From: Oceanobacter sp045430275
GTDB taxonomy: Bacteria; Pseudomonadota; Gammaproteobacteria; Pseudomonadales; Oceanobacteraceae
Length of the DNA stretch: 64,000 bases
NCBI GenBank assembly: GCA_045430275.1
Contig: JAILXU010000015.1
Span: forward strand, 32,739 to 96,738
Direction of reading: 5' to 3'
A model generated the notes under the pieces. It made no database searches. It was given only the letters and a program-made list of their open reading frames with translations, and was not told the origin of the DNA. The number at the start of each line of letters is the position of its first letter. Position 1 is the first letter of the stretch. Below, piece after piece: positions 1 to 9,033 of this stretch. The position numbers and the translations under genes are program-made.

Positions 1-985
1 TTTCCTTTTCCGGGACGATGTTGACGTCCAGTGGCATTTGTTCGCGGATGAACAGCGATGGACGAGGCTCAGGGTCTTTCAAATCGCGCTTGGGAACGGC
101 GTTGAAGTGACTGTTGGCCCACAGTTCCAGTTGCGATAGCGGGTAGTTACCGGCCAGCACCAGCGTCATGCGATCGGCGCTGTAGTGGTTTTCGTAGAAG
201 CGGATCAATTCATCGCGAATCTTGCTGTCAGGCCGGTCAGACAAGGTGTCCAGATTGCCGGTGGCAAACTTGGCGAACGGATGATCCGGGTTCATGGCTT
301 GCTTTTCAGCGTTATAAATACGGCGGGAGTCGTCTTTGATCTTGGCGGTGTACTCGGCATGTACCGCATTCTTCTCACGATCGACGTACGCTTCATCAAA
401 GGTCGGAGAAATAAAGAAAGGCGCGAAACGATCCAGCGCACCGCTCATGGCGTTGTTATCAATGGAAAAGAAATACGTGGTTTGCTGGTGTGCGGTGAAA
501 GCGTTGTGGCTGCCACCATGGCGACTGATATACGCCTGATATTCGCCCGATTCCGGGTAGGGTTCCGTGCCCAGAAACAGCATGTGCTCCAGGAAATGGG
601 CCAGGCCTTCCCGGTCTTTGGGGTCATCACCGCTGCCCACTGCGACGCTGACTGCGGCGGTGGCTTTGTCGGTGTCTGGAGTCGAAACCAGCAAGGCTTG
701 CATGCCATTTTCAAGTGTCAGGTGACGGTATTCGAACGGGTCAACCGGGCTGGTGATCACACCTGCGGTTGCCTCCGCTGAAGCGTTGGGCCGGGTGTTG
801 GCCGGGAGCTGGGCCGTGGAGCCAGAGGCCGCTTTGGCTTCCGTGTCTGTCGCTACAGGATGGGATGTACTGGCGGCTGTGTCAGCAGGCCCGTCATCGG
901 TATCAATTGTTGCAGGTTTGATCATGGAATAGATGATGGCGGCTGCCACAATCATCAGGAATGTCCAATAACGGGGCGATAGCAT
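1..985 (-). CDS. M16 family zinc metallopeptidase (pitrilysin/insulinase-like), 3' end cut by the window
   Basis: About 328 N-terminal residues are present; the C-terminal part lies beyond position 1. The inverted zinc motif HFLEH is at residues 130-134 and a glutamate at residue 211 lies exactly 76 residues after H134, matching the HxxEH-(x76)-E arrangement of pitrilysin-type M16 peptidases. The N-terminus has a hydrophobic segment (about residues 7-22) followed by an Ala/Thr/Pro-rich linker to about residue 80, so the protease domain is probably exported or membrane-anchored and faces the periplasm. The ATG at 985 has an AAGGAG box 6 bases upstream. Full-length relatives run to about 900-1000 residues with further inactive M16 repeats, which cannot be checked here. 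Protease III (PtrA)-like is likely, but the symbol is withheld because only a third is visible. Confidence 0.9.
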   Translation of the reverse strand, partial: MLSPRYWTFLMIVAAAIIYSMIKPATIDTDDGPADTAASTSHPVATDTEAKAASGSTAQLPANTRPNASAEATAGVITSPVDPFEYRHLTLENGMQALLVSTPDTDKATAAVSVAVGSGDDPKDREGLAHFLEHMLFLGTEPYPESGEYQAYISRHGGSHNAFTAHQQTTYFFSIDNNAMSGALDRFAPFFISPTFDEAYVDREKNAVHAEYTAKIKDDSRRIYNAEKQAMNPDHPFAKFATGNLDTLSDRPDSKIRDELIRFYENHYSADRMTLVLAGNYPLSQLELWANSHFNAVPKRDLKDPEPRPSLFIREQMPLDVNIVPEKE

Positions 986-1000
986 GCCAGCTCCTTGTAG

Positions 1001-1261
1001 TTAGTGTGCGGTTCCGTTGTGGTCGATAATCTGATGGGCGTCGTCCAGAGTATGGCGAGCCGGATCAAGGTGTTTAATCGCAGTCAGACGCGCCTGACTG
1101 TCTTCCAGTTCCGCCAGAACCAGTGCAAATTGTTGCTGGAAGGCTTCATCAATCGCACCGTACAGAGCACTGGCGGCATCTTCATTGGAAGCGGAGCCAC
1201 CGGCTCGCAGGGTTTTCAGGCAGGCCAGGGCAATCTGGTGGTAGGCTTGGTCTTTGTTCAA
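1001..1261 (-). CDS. small hypothetical acidic protein
   Basis: An 86-residue protein I do not recognise. It is largely helical by composition, with no membrane segment, no signal peptide and no cysteine-rich motif. I place the start at the TTG at 1261 because a GAGGA box sits 7 bases upstream; a longer in-frame reading from a TTG at 1294 would give 97 residues but has no ribosome site. It ends 15 bases before the M16 peptidase start and runs in the same direction, so the two may share a transcript. It could be a small regulatory or adaptor protein; the sequence gives no function. Confidence 0.6.
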   Translation of the reverse strand: MNKDQAYHQIALACLKTLRAGGSASNEDAASALYGAIDEAFQQQFALVLAELEDSQARLTAIKHLDPARHTLDDAHQIIDHNGTAH

Positions 1262-1352
1262 GTGTGTGTCCTCAGACAGTAGGTAATCCGGCAATCAGCC
1301 CTCAATCATACATGACTGCTTCCGTCTCGGCAGGCAGGATTCCCGGCGCATT

Positions 1353-3188
1353 TTATTGGGCAAACCAACTCAATTGGGGCGCTGTCAGAGGGGCTGAAAG
1401 GGCATCGCCGCTGAGCCAGTCGACACCACACTGGTGAGCGGCCGCCAGTGCATCGGTGCTGTCGGCGTGGCAAGCCCAGATCAACATCCCGGATTGCTGC
1501 AACTTTTGCAGTTTCTGGCAGCCCTGGCGAATGTCATTCTTGAGGTAGCTGAACAGGCTGGGTGGCAGGCAAACGCCATCGGGCCGATCTTGTGGGCGCT
1601 TGAGGGTTTGTAAGCCGGTCAGGTAACTGATGTCGGGGCTGGATGTGTGCGGCATGCGGATGATGACGCGGACATTCATGTGCCGATAAGCGGGCACATC
1701 GCTGGCGTGTTGGCTGTCAATCATCAACCAGAGGTGTTGCTGGAAGGTGTTGGCTGGCAGTTGCGTTAAAAAAAACTGCACGTCTGCGGGTGTCAGGTGG
1801 CTGGCATTCATGACCACCTGCATGGGGCCGTCAAACGATGTTTTCCATTGCGACAACATGCGTTGATACCACTGCAGACAGGTGCTGGTACTTTGCAATT
1901 GTTCGTTCGGGATAATCAGTGCGGCCAGAGTGTTGCTGTTCTGAAAGATGGGCAGAGCCAGACAGTCGGCCTGCGAGTGAGCGCGCGGCTGCGGTGTTGT
2001 GAGTGAGTCGGGTTCGAGTGCTGCGGGGGCCTTCAGTGTTTGTGCATGACCGATGGATTCGTGTTCATCGGCCAGTGCCTGAGCCAGGTTGGTGCGATCA
2101 TCGGTGACGTACACAAGCTGTGTTTTTGGGGTGATTTGACGAGCCTGGTTGTACAGTGCAATCGGGGTCTGAAAAGCGGTGTTGATGGACGACTCGACAT
2201 TTTCCCAGGGAACGTGCTGCTGGTGGCCTGGCTCGTACAAAATAAAAGTGTGCGGCTCCATGGACTGGATGGCGATATCAGCCTGAACAGCCTGACGCAG
2301 CCGCGTGACGCAAGACTGATTGCTGGATGGGTCACTGACCTGTTCCGCCGGAAAACGCACCACCAGGATGGCCTGTTGGTTGTAACCATTGGCCAACAGC
2401 ATGTCGGCAAACTGAAGAGCCGATTGCGGTTGTTCGTGAGGTGTCAGTGGCGTCATTTCTTTCAGGTTGGCCGAGGCTTCTGTAACCGCAGGCAGACAAC
2501 AGCAGATTCGGTGTTCTTCGTTGATGGCGGTAATGGCCATGCGGGTCAGCAAGACACTGCCATGCTGGCCAATCAGGGTAAAGTCGCCCAGCCAGGTCTG
2601 GTTGGCTTCGATCAGGCGGGTAATTTCCGGTTCGACTGACAAGGGCGAAGCCGATAATTTTGGGGCAAACAGGTTGCGCCCAAACAGGTGGCTCTCATCC
2701 ATACCAATCAGTTGGCAAAAGCGTTGATTGGCCAGTCGAATGATCCAGTTTTTGTCGGCCACCAGAGCGGGCAATTCATTCTTGACGGTGCCTTTGAGGC
2801 GGTGAACGGTGTTCAGCAACAGGGATTGGCGGCTGCCTTCCCGAATATAGCGGGCAAGAATCTGATTATTCCAGGGCTTGGCGACAAAGCGGTGAATATC
2901 CGCATTCTGAACACTGCGCTCCAGTTGCCGGGCGTCTACATGGCCAGAGAGCAAAATGCGATAGGTAGACGGTGAGAGCAGGCTGATCTGGCGGCAAACA
3001 TCGGTGCCGAGGCCATCGGGCAAAATATGATCACAGACAACCACTTGCCAGGAGGCGGTTGGAAGCGCTTGTAGTGCACTTTGAGCATCGGCAAAACCGT
3101 GTGCTTCCATGCCCGCTTGCAGTACCGTATGAACCAGTATGCGCAGGGTGGCGGGTTCATCATCAATCAGCATGACTCTGGCTGTCAT
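1353..3188 (-). CDS. response-regulator protein: REC + PAS + degenerate GGDEF-like and EAL-like domains
   Basis: A 611-residue protein. Residues 1-120 form a receiver domain with the acidic pair D10/D11, phospho-acceptor D53 in a VCDHILPDG context and conserved K104 before a proline. A PAS-like region follows (about 155-260). The next region (about 275-400) has the length and pattern of a GGDEF domain, but the signature position reads MEPHT instead of GGDEF, so cyclase activity is unlikely. The C-terminal 200 residues resemble an EAL fold at their end (CGVDWLSGDALSAPL) but I see no EAL motif or metal-binding acids. The start is the ATG at 3188 with GGAGAA upstream; a longer reading to 3251 lacks a ribosome site. 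Inference: a phosphorylation-controlled, catalytically dead c-di-GMP-family protein. It is divergent from the HTH gene at 3455. Confidence 0.75.
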   Translation of the reverse strand: MTARVMLIDDEPATLRILVHTVLQAGMEAHGFADAQSALQALPTASWQVVVCDHILPDGLGTDVCRQISLLSPSTYRILLSGHVDARQLERSVQNADIHRFVAKPWNNQILARYIREGSRQSLLLNTVHRLKGTVKNELPALVADKNWIIRLANQRFCQLIGMDESHLFGRNLFAPKLSASPLSVEPEITRLIEANQTWLGDFTLIGQHGSVLLTRMAITAINEEHRICCCLPAVTEASANLKEMTPLTPHEQPQSALQFADMLLANGYNQQAILVVRFPAEQVSDPSSNQSCVTRLRQAVQADIAIQSMEPHTFILYEPGHQQHVPWENVESSINTAFQTPIALYNQARQITPKTQLVYVTDDRTNLAQALADEHESIGHAQTLKAPAALEPDSLTTPQPRAHSQADCLALPIFQNSNTLAALIIPNEQLQSTSTCLQWYQRMLSQWKTSFDGPMQVVMNASHLTPADVQFFLTQLPANTFQQHLWLMIDSQHASDVPAYRHMNVRVIIRMPHTSSPDISYLTGLQTLKRPQDRPDGVCLPPSLFSYLKNDIRQGCQKLQKLQQSGMLIWACHADSTDALAAAHQCGVDWLSGDALSAPLTAPQLSWFAQ

Positions 3189-3454
3189 CGTCTTCTCCTC
3201 TGCCGCATACAGGTCATTCGCCGGAGCTTGCCAGGCGTGCGCCTTGAGCATACCGGAAAACCTCTATCTCGGAGTCGTGCTGGTGGACAGTGGTTGACTG
3301 CCAGACTGGATGTGACTTTTCTGGTCAGCATCACAGCGTTTCTGATAACTGCTTCTATACTTGAAGGCAGACGCTTCTTGTGTTCTTTATGGCTTTTATA
3401 TGAGCCAATTGATCCGGGAAGTGCCTTTCTTGTGATCAATATGAGGCGGGCGTT

Positions 3455-4024
3455 GTGTCAGATAAACATGCCTTGACGACAGGCGAAGTGGCGCGCTATT
3501 GCGGTGTTAACTTTCGCACGGTGATCCGCTGGATTGAGCGTGGTCATCTGGATGCTTACAAATTGCCAGGGCGTGGCGATAACCGAATTCCAAGATCAAC
3601 CTTTCTGCATTTTCTGGAACAGAATCAGATGCCGGTGCCGGACGAACTGCAACCGCTTTCATCAGAATTGTTGCTGTTTCTTGAATCCGGGCCGAGCCAG
3701 ATGGAGGTAGCAGCCAGTTGTCGTTATGCCGGTTGGGACCCCCGAGTGGTGACGGATGAGCTGCAGTTGGGGTTCCATCTGGGAGAACATGCGCCTGCGG
3801 GCCTGATTGTAGAGGCGGGTGTGATTCAATCGCGGATCGACAAACTGCTGTTGTTGGGTGGTAAAGACATTTCTGTACTACGAATCGCCTTGTGTCACAC
3901 CACCAAGGTGGAAAAAATGTGCGCTGGTTGGCATATTGTTAACTGGCCATCAGAGCAGCAAGCCTTGTTGGCGCTGTTATCCCGTACCCGCTCTGATAAT
4001 GTGGCCGGGTATGGAGAAACCTAG
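3455..4024 (+). CDS. excisionase/MerR-type HTH DNA-binding protein with a degenerate receiver-like C-terminus
   Basis: A 189-residue protein. Residues 6-56 fit an excisionase-type winged helix (TGEVARYCGVNFRTVIRWIE, then a basic GRGDNRIP turn). After a short linker, residues 70-180 have the alternating strand/helix pattern of a receiver domain; the strand that should end in the phospho-acceptor aspartate reads LIVEAG, placing E120 where Asp is expected, and the usual acidic pair is missing near the start. A Glu there can mimic phosphorylation, so the domain may be locked or serve only for binding. The start is a GTG at 3455 with GAGG 8 bases upstream. It lies 78 bases before, and in the same direction as, the hybrid kinase gene, suggesting a two-gene signalling unit. 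The receiver assignment is inference from the pattern only. Confidence 0.7.
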   Translation: MSDKHALTTGEVARYCGVNFRTVIRWIERGHLDAYKLPGRGDNRIPRSTFLHFLEQNQMPVPDELQPLSSELLLFLESGPSQMEVAASCRYAGWDPRVVTDELQLGFHLGEHAPAGLIVEAGVIQSRIDKLLLLGGKDISVLRIALCHTTKVEKMCAGWHIVNWPSEQQALLALLSRTRSDNVAGYGET

Positions 4025-4102
4025 CAGACCAGGCGGTCATGATTGCCTTGTTATTGGATCATGATTCCTTGATCGTTGAATGCCCGTAAGGAGATTTTCT
4101 GA

Positions 4103-6196
4103 GTGGAATGGTTGCTGCTTGGATGCGCTGTTTTTCTATTGTTGGTCAGTGCCTGGTTGGGCTGGCAATGGTTTAAAACACGTCAGGAACTGGCTACTTG
4201 CCAGAATGAAAGGGATGAATTGCATGCTGTATGGCAGGCGTTTCCTGAATTATTGGTGCTGTTGGATCAGCAAGGCCGGATTTGTCGTTTCAGTCGGACG
4301 GATTTTCGACCGGTTGCAGCGAGTCAGGGGGAATTACCGCCCTTGAAGTTAACCGCTCTGCTGCAAGATTATATTCCCGATGAAACACTGGCTGATTATC
4401 GGGCAGCGTTTCAGGCGGTGGTGTCTGAGCGAGTTCCTGCGTCGGTTGGTTTGACTTTATCAGCCCCGGTTTGTCGCCTGCAGTTACAAATGGAACCGCT
4501 TACGAATCAACCAGATAGCCTGATTCTGGCTGTGGTTGAAGACGTGACCGAAGCCCATCGGAGTGAGCAGCAACTGCGCAATGACCGTCTGAAGGCCGAA
4601 CGAGCCAGTGTGGCCAAGAGCCGTTTTCTGGCCAATATGAGCCATGAGATTCGCACTCCGATGACTGGGCTGCTGGGCATGGTGTCGTTGATGGAGCAAA
4701 CCGAACTCAGTGAAGAGCAATCCAATTTTCTGCGGGTGATTCAGAGTTCGTCTGAACACCTGCTGTCGATCGTGAACGACATTCTGGATATTTCCAAAAT
4801 TGAAGCGGGCAAGCTGACTCTGGAAGAGGAAGCCTTTGATCTGTCGCGTATGATCGAAACCCTGCTGGATATGGTCGGCAGCAAGGCGCAGGAAAAGAAA
4901 CTGGTGATGCAGTCGTTCATTGATGACGATGCCCCGCATTTGATGGTGGGCGATTCCATCCGCTTACGCCAGATTCTGATGAACTTCCTGACCAATGCCA
5001 TCAAGTTTACTGATCATGGACATGTGCTGTTACGAGTTGTGGTCGTGCGTCACCTGCAAAGTGCGGTGCACTTGCGCTTCTCGGTCGAAGATTCCGGGAT
5101 TGGTATTCGGGCTGATCGGGCGATGACGCTGTTTGATGAATACGTGCTGGGCCATGACCAGCTTTCCACTGCAGCGGGCGGCACCGGTCTGGGGCTGAGC
5201 ATTTGCAAGCGCCTGGCAGAGCTGATGGGCGGTCAGGTGGGTGTGGTCAGCACGCCAGGCATCGGCTCCAATTTCTGGTTTGATATCACCCTCTCGGTGG
5301 CGACTTGTAACGCTCCTGAGCCCGTTGAAGAGCAGGCTGCACGCGGCCATACCTTGTGGATTTGTGATGATTTGCAGGTGAACCGAACTCTGCTGATATC
5401 CATTGCGCGCAAGCTGGGCATGACCACTCGGGAATTTACGTCAGGCGACGATATGTTGCCGCATTTAATGCGTGAAAGCCCATCCATGATCGTTATTTCA
5501 CACTCTGTCTGGGGCAAGGCGACGGATGAATTCCGGTTGTATGTCAAAAATCACCCGACTCGTGTCGCCATGTCGTCCCCGGATGTGCTGACCCACGATG
5601 GTGAAGAGCTGCTTGCACAGGGCATTCATGCCTATTGGGATTGGCCAATCAGTCAGCACACGCTGAGCGATTTGTTGGTGCGCCTGTTGCAACAGCCACC
5701 GACGTCCGATCATCTGGTGACGCGCTACAGCCGTGCGCCTGCTTCACCGCGCAGTTCCATGACGGCCAATCAGCCGGTGCCCGAGCTGGCGGGAGCGCGC
5801 GTGTTGCTGGTGGAAGACAACCCGGTTAATCAGCGTGTGACCGGGCAAATGCTGTCACGCCTTGGGTGTGTGGTTTCCACAGCCAATAACGGTCAGGAGT
5901 CGGTGACTCAGGTTCAGGAGCAGGATTTTGATCTGGTGCTGATGGATTGTCATATGCCAGTGATGGACGGTTTGGCAGCGAGTCGGGCCATTCGGGCCTG
6001 GGAACAGAAAACCGGGGCCAGGCCGTTGTCCATTGTTGCCTTGTCGGCGGATGTGATGTCGGATCGCAAAACAGAATGTGAGGAGGCCGGGATGGATGGG
6101 TATTTATCCAAACCTATTCGCTTGCACGAACTGAAGAGGGAGTTGCCCGAGTTCGTGCATTTGCGGGATGTGCCGTCAGATTCTGACAAACCCTAG
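4103..6196 (+). CDS. hybrid sensor histidine kinase
   Basis: A 697-residue kinase: one N-terminal membrane segment (residues 4-24), a short coiled linker, a PAS-like sensor (about 42-150), the HisKA dimerisation helix with H181 in MSHEIRTPM, an ATP-binding domain with N box (NFLTNAIKFTD), DSGIGI and GTGLGLSI motifs, then two receiver domains. The first receiver (about 410-530) is degenerate, with serine in place of the phospho-acceptor (MIVISHS). The second is intact, with D615 in LMDCHMPVMDG and K670. The layout resembles BarA/RetS-like kinases, but there is no HPt domain, so phosphate must pass to a separate HPt protein or regulator. The start is a GTG at 4103 with AAGGAG 9 bases upstream. 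Most of the protein is cytoplasmic with no large periplasmic sensor, so the signal is probably sensed by the PAS domain. Confidence 0.92.
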   Translation: MEWLLLGCAVFLLLVSAWLGWQWFKTRQELATCQNERDELHAVWQAFPELLVLLDQQGRICRFSRTDFRPVAASQGELPPLKLTALLQDYIPDETLADYRAAFQAVVSERVPASVGLTLSAPVCRLQLQMEPLTNQPDSLILAVVEDVTEAHRSEQQLRNDRLKAERASVAKSRFLANMSHEIRTPMTGLLGMVSLMEQTELSEEQSNFLRVIQSSSEHLLSIVNDILDISKIEAGKLTLEEEAFDLSRMIETLLDMVGSKAQEKKLVMQSFIDDDAPHLMVGDSIRLRQILMNFLTNAIKFTDHGHVLLRVVVVRHLQSAVHLRFSVEDSGIGIRADRAMTLFDEYVLGHDQLSTAAGGTGLGLSICKRLAELMGGQVGVVSTPGIGSNFWFDITLSVATCNAPEPVEEQAARGHTLWICDDLQVNRTLLISIARKLGMTTREFTSGDDMLPHLMRESPSMIVISHSVWGKATDEFRLYVKNHPTRVAMSSPDVLTHDGEELLAQGIHAYWDWPISQHTLSDLLVRLLQQPPTSDHLVTRYSRAPASPRSSMTANQPVPELAGARVLLVEDNPVNQRVTGQMLSRLGCVVSTANNGQESVTQVQEQDFDLVLMDCHMPVMDGLAASRAIRAWEQKTGARPLSIVALSADVMSDRKTECEEAGMDGYLSKPIRLHELKRELPEFVHLRDVPSDSDKP

Positions 6197-6588
6197 AGCA
6201 CTGCACCGTAAGGAATATAGCGGTTGTTGGTCAGCGCCTTGATGGCTCGCATTTGCGGTTTATCAGGAAGCTGCCCTTGCTTTTTAAGTGCCTGAAAAAT
6301 AATGATCGCCGGGTTATTGCTACCGCAGTGCCAGTTAGCCAGTTGCTCTTCGGCGGCGGTAAAAAAGATCGCCAGCGCCAGCCATTGCTCTTGCGGCAAG
6401 GGTTCCAGCCATGTTAGCCACTGTTCTTCGTTTTGATCCAGCCAGCCTTCAATGGCTTTCAGATCCTCTTCGGCAGCTTTCAGCGGGTTACCTGCCAGCA
6501 GGTTTTCGGCTTCATTCGCCAATCTCATCAACAGAGCCTGATCAGGGGTTGCGCCGGATGGCGCTGCAGCTTGCCACAATTGTGTCAT
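6193..6588 (-). CDS. conserved-looking hypothetical protein
   Basis: A 131-residue soluble, acidic, helix-rich protein with many Trp and Leu residues and the C-terminal sequence NNRYIPYGAV. I do not recognise a family. There is no signal peptide and no membrane segment. It overlaps the 3' end of the hybrid kinase by 4 bases, tail to tail, so the two are not co-transcribed. The ATG at 6588 begins a frame with codon use like its neighbours, which supports a real gene. No function can be assigned from the sequence. Confidence 0.7.
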   Translation of the reverse strand: MTQLWQAAAPSGATPDQALLMRLANEAENLLAGNPLKAAEEDLKAIEGWLDQNEEQWLTWLEPLPQEQWLALAIFFTAAEEQLANWHCGSNNPAIIIFQALKKQGQLPDKPQMRAIKALTNNRYIPYGAVL

Positions 6589-6744
6589 GAATGGCCTCGG
6601 GTGCCAGAAGTGGGTTGTTGGTCTGCCGGTATGAAAATCGGCATTACGATGTGCTTGCGTTATACCAGTTTGTCAGATGCCTTAACAGATGCGGTCAGTT
6701 AAGGCATTATCCTCGCGCCTGTCGTCGTTGAGTTGCGTGCATTC

Positions 6745-7887
6745 ATGTCTGATCCTTATTCCGATATTCGTCCTTATCAGGACAGTGAAGTTCCTGTTGT
6801 CCTTAATCGTGTGGCCAGTTCTGATGCGCTGGCCGGTGCGTTGTTAAAATACCGTTTCCCGGCGTTGCCTGGGTGGGCGGCCAAATGGCTGACACCGCTG
6901 TTGCGCTGGCGTCTGAAACAGCAGTTGTCGGATATTACGACAGTGGCTGAATTTCAGGCCTGGATGGCCACCTGGGTAACGCGTCTGCTGGATAAAACCA
7001 CGACTCAAGTCGTTGTTCGTGGTCTGGAGCACATGTCGCCGGATGACGGCAATTTGTGGATTTCGAATCACCGGGACATTGCCATGGACCCGGCTCTGAT
7101 GAATTACTCCCTGCACCGTGCCGGGTGGCCGACCAGCCGCATAGCCATTGGCGATAATCTGTTGGGACACCCGGATGTGGCCGATGTGATGCGTTTGAAC
7201 AAGAGCTTTCTGGTCAAGCGTGATATTCAGAAGAAGCGCGAGAAGCTGGCGGCGTTGATGCAGTTGTCTAATTACATTCGCCATTCTCTGGATGATCAGG
7301 CGTCGGTCTGGATTGCCCAGCGGGAAGGACGGGCCAAAGACGGTATTGATGCGACCGATACAGCGGTTCTGAAAATGCTGACCTTGCACGGCCGCGCCCT
7401 GAAAGAGTCCTTTTCTGAGAGCATGACCGGGTTGCGGCCTGTGCCGGTCTCGATCCAGTATGAGTGGGACCCGTGTGACATCCTGAAAGCTCGAGAGCTG
7501 GTTGCCAAGGTTCGGGATGGTCACTATGAAAAAGAAGAAGGGGAAGATACCCGCAGCTTGTTGACCGGTGTATCGGGTTTCAAGGGCACGGTGTATGTGG
7601 ACTTTGGTACGCCGTTAACGCCTGAGGAAATGGCCTCCCCGGAGGATATGGCCGCTGCGATTGATCGCCAGATTCGTGATATGGCGGAAATCATGCCGAT
7701 TCACCGGGCGGCTCTGGGACTGCTGCAACGTCGTTTTGAACGTTATACCCAACTGGATGCGGGTTCAGTCGATACTGATTTGCAGCAGCAATTGTTGCAG
7801 CGTGTTCAGGACGAAGACGAAGCCGTGCAAGCACAAGTGTTGACCGGCTACGCCATGCCAATGATTCTTCAACAAGGAGAGAGTTGA
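6745..7887 (+). CDS. 1-acyl-sn-glycerol-3-phosphate acyltransferase family protein (PlsC-like)
   Basis: A 380-residue protein of the glycerolipid acyltransferase superfamily. The catalytic NHxxxxD motif is present as NHRDIAMDP (about residue 107), and an acceptor-binding block reads REGRAKDG about 80 residues later. It therefore probably moves an acyl chain onto a phospholipid precursor at the inner face of the cytoplasmic membrane. It is longer than housekeeping PlsC (about 245 residues), with an N-terminal extension and a roughly 100-residue C-terminal helical part, typical of large marine-bacterial members. I chose the ATG at 6745; a TTG at 6733 would add four residues. The downstream lipoprotein start follows the stop codon directly, so the two are translationally coupled. 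Confidence 0.85.
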   Translation: MSDPYSDIRPYQDSEVPVVLNRVASSDALAGALLKYRFPALPGWAAKWLTPLLRWRLKQQLSDITTVAEFQAWMATWVTRLLDKTTTQVVVRGLEHMSPDDGNLWISNHRDIAMDPALMNYSLHRAGWPTSRIAIGDNLLGHPDVADVMRLNKSFLVKRDIQKKREKLAALMQLSNYIRHSLDDQASVWIAQREGRAKDGIDATDTAVLKMLTLHGRALKESFSESMTGLRPVPVSIQYEWDPCDILKARELVAKVRDGHYEKEEGEDTRSLLTGVSGFKGTVYVDFGTPLTPEEMASPEDMAAAIDRQIRDMAEIMPIHRAALGLLQRRFERYTQLDAGSVDTDLQQQLLQRVQDEDEAVQAQVLTGYAMPMILQQGES

Positions 7888-9021
7888 ATGAAAGGCAGAG
7901 ACAAGGGGCAAGCGATGTCTGCCATGGGACGTTATGTTCTGTTGGCTTTGGGCGTTGTGTTTTTGAGTGGCTGCCTGGATCTTGGCCCAAGCTGGTCAGA
8001 CAAGGATGAAACCCGCCAGGTTGACTATTACAAAGAGCAGTGTGATCAGAACAGCTCCGACCTGTGTTTCCGCATTCGCAAGAGCAGCAGTGATGCCTGG
8101 GGTGTGGTTGAGGAGTCGTTTAGTGGTTTTGGTGATTACGTCTGGGGCCAGCGGCACACGGTTGATGTCACCGTTGCTTTCCACGATAACGGCTCGGTAC
8201 GTGATTATCAGGTGACAAACCTGAACAGCTCGACGGACATTACCGACAGCGAAAAGACCTTTGCCATCAATCTCTATACCGATACCGGAATTCTGGTAAA
8301 AAACAACGATACCAACTGGCAGTTGGGTGGCGAAATAGCCTTTGACTGCCGCACCGCTTGTGATGCGTTATCGACGGCTGTCTCCAACCAATACGCGACT
8401 CGGCTGGAATTCAATGTCACTGACAGTGGGATTGAGCTGAATCAACTGATTTGTGCCAGTGCTGAAAGCGATTTCAGCAGTGATTGCGAAGGGGAAAGTA
8501 AAACGTCCTGGCGAGTAGGCTGGTTCCAGAGTGATTGCGGTCTGGCGGATTCCGCCTTGTGTCTGGTCTACAAAGTTAATAATTCAGATGATTATGAGTT
8601 GCTGCAACTGGAAGAGGGCATCAGCGGCTTTACACCAGAATGGGGCAACCGCTACGACATGGACGTAACGGTCACGGTTTCTAACGGTGGCAATGTGACG
8701 GCGGTCAGATTGGATGAAGGTGACAGTAACCCGGATGCGCGTCAGGGCTCCAGCTATCCGTTCAAAATGATTGTTCGTGGCAGTGCGTTGGAACAGAGTG
8801 ACGGTGGGCTGGTGGACTTGTACGACACCACGCTGATGCTGAATTGCAGTGGCTTCTGTTCCACGCTTGATGGTTACATCGATAATGATGACTGGTTACT
8901 GCTGGAAACCTACGTGGATGGCGATCAACTGCGCCTGAACAGCATTGAATGCAACGATGATTCTCTTGCGGACTTTCGCCAGTGTGTTGACGATGAGAAG
9001 GATGTGACATGGGAAATTTGA
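7888..9021 (+). CDS. outer-membrane lipoprotein with two DUF4377-like repeats
   Basis: A 377-residue protein with a lipoprotein signal peptide: basic N-terminus, hydrophobic core and lipobox LSGC with Cys29, followed by Leu and Asp, so Lol sorting to the outer membrane is expected. Two copies of one module follow, at about residues 55-190 and 222-370. Each starts at a Cys-rich strand (LCFRIRK; LCLVYKV), continues with an acidic stretch, then GFGDYVWGQRHTVDVTV or GFTPEWGNRYDMDVTV, and closes near a second Cys cluster. The module resembles DUF4377, whose function is not established. Numerous paired cysteines suggest disulfides in the periplasm. ATG 7888 follows the acyltransferase TGA immediately, with AGGAGAG upstream. 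The repeat is seen directly; the DUF name is from memory of the family pattern. Confidence 0.8.
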   Translation: MKGRDKGQAMSAMGRYVLLALGVVFLSGCLDLGPSWSDKDETRQVDYYKEQCDQNSSDLCFRIRKSSSDAWGVVEESFSGFGDYVWGQRHTVDVTVAFHDNGSVRDYQVTNLNSSTDITDSEKTFAINLYTDTGILVKNNDTNWQLGGEIAFDCRTACDALSTAVSNQYATRLEFNVTDSGIELNQLICASAESDFSSDCEGESKTSWRVGWFQSDCGLADSALCLVYKVNNSDDYELLQLEEGISGFTPEWGNRYDMDVTVTVSNGGNVTAVRLDEGDSNPDARQGSSYPFKMIVRGSALEQSDGGLVDLYDTTLMLNCSGFCSTLDGYIDNDDWLLLETYVDGDQLRLNSIECNDDSLADFRQCVDDEKDVTWEI

Positions 9022-9033
9022 TGGAGCCTGATC

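Noticed and set aside
185..781. A 198-residue plus-strand frame at the left edge
   Set aside because: The minus strand encodes an M16 peptidase with all zinc ligands in place; the plus frame is its shadow.
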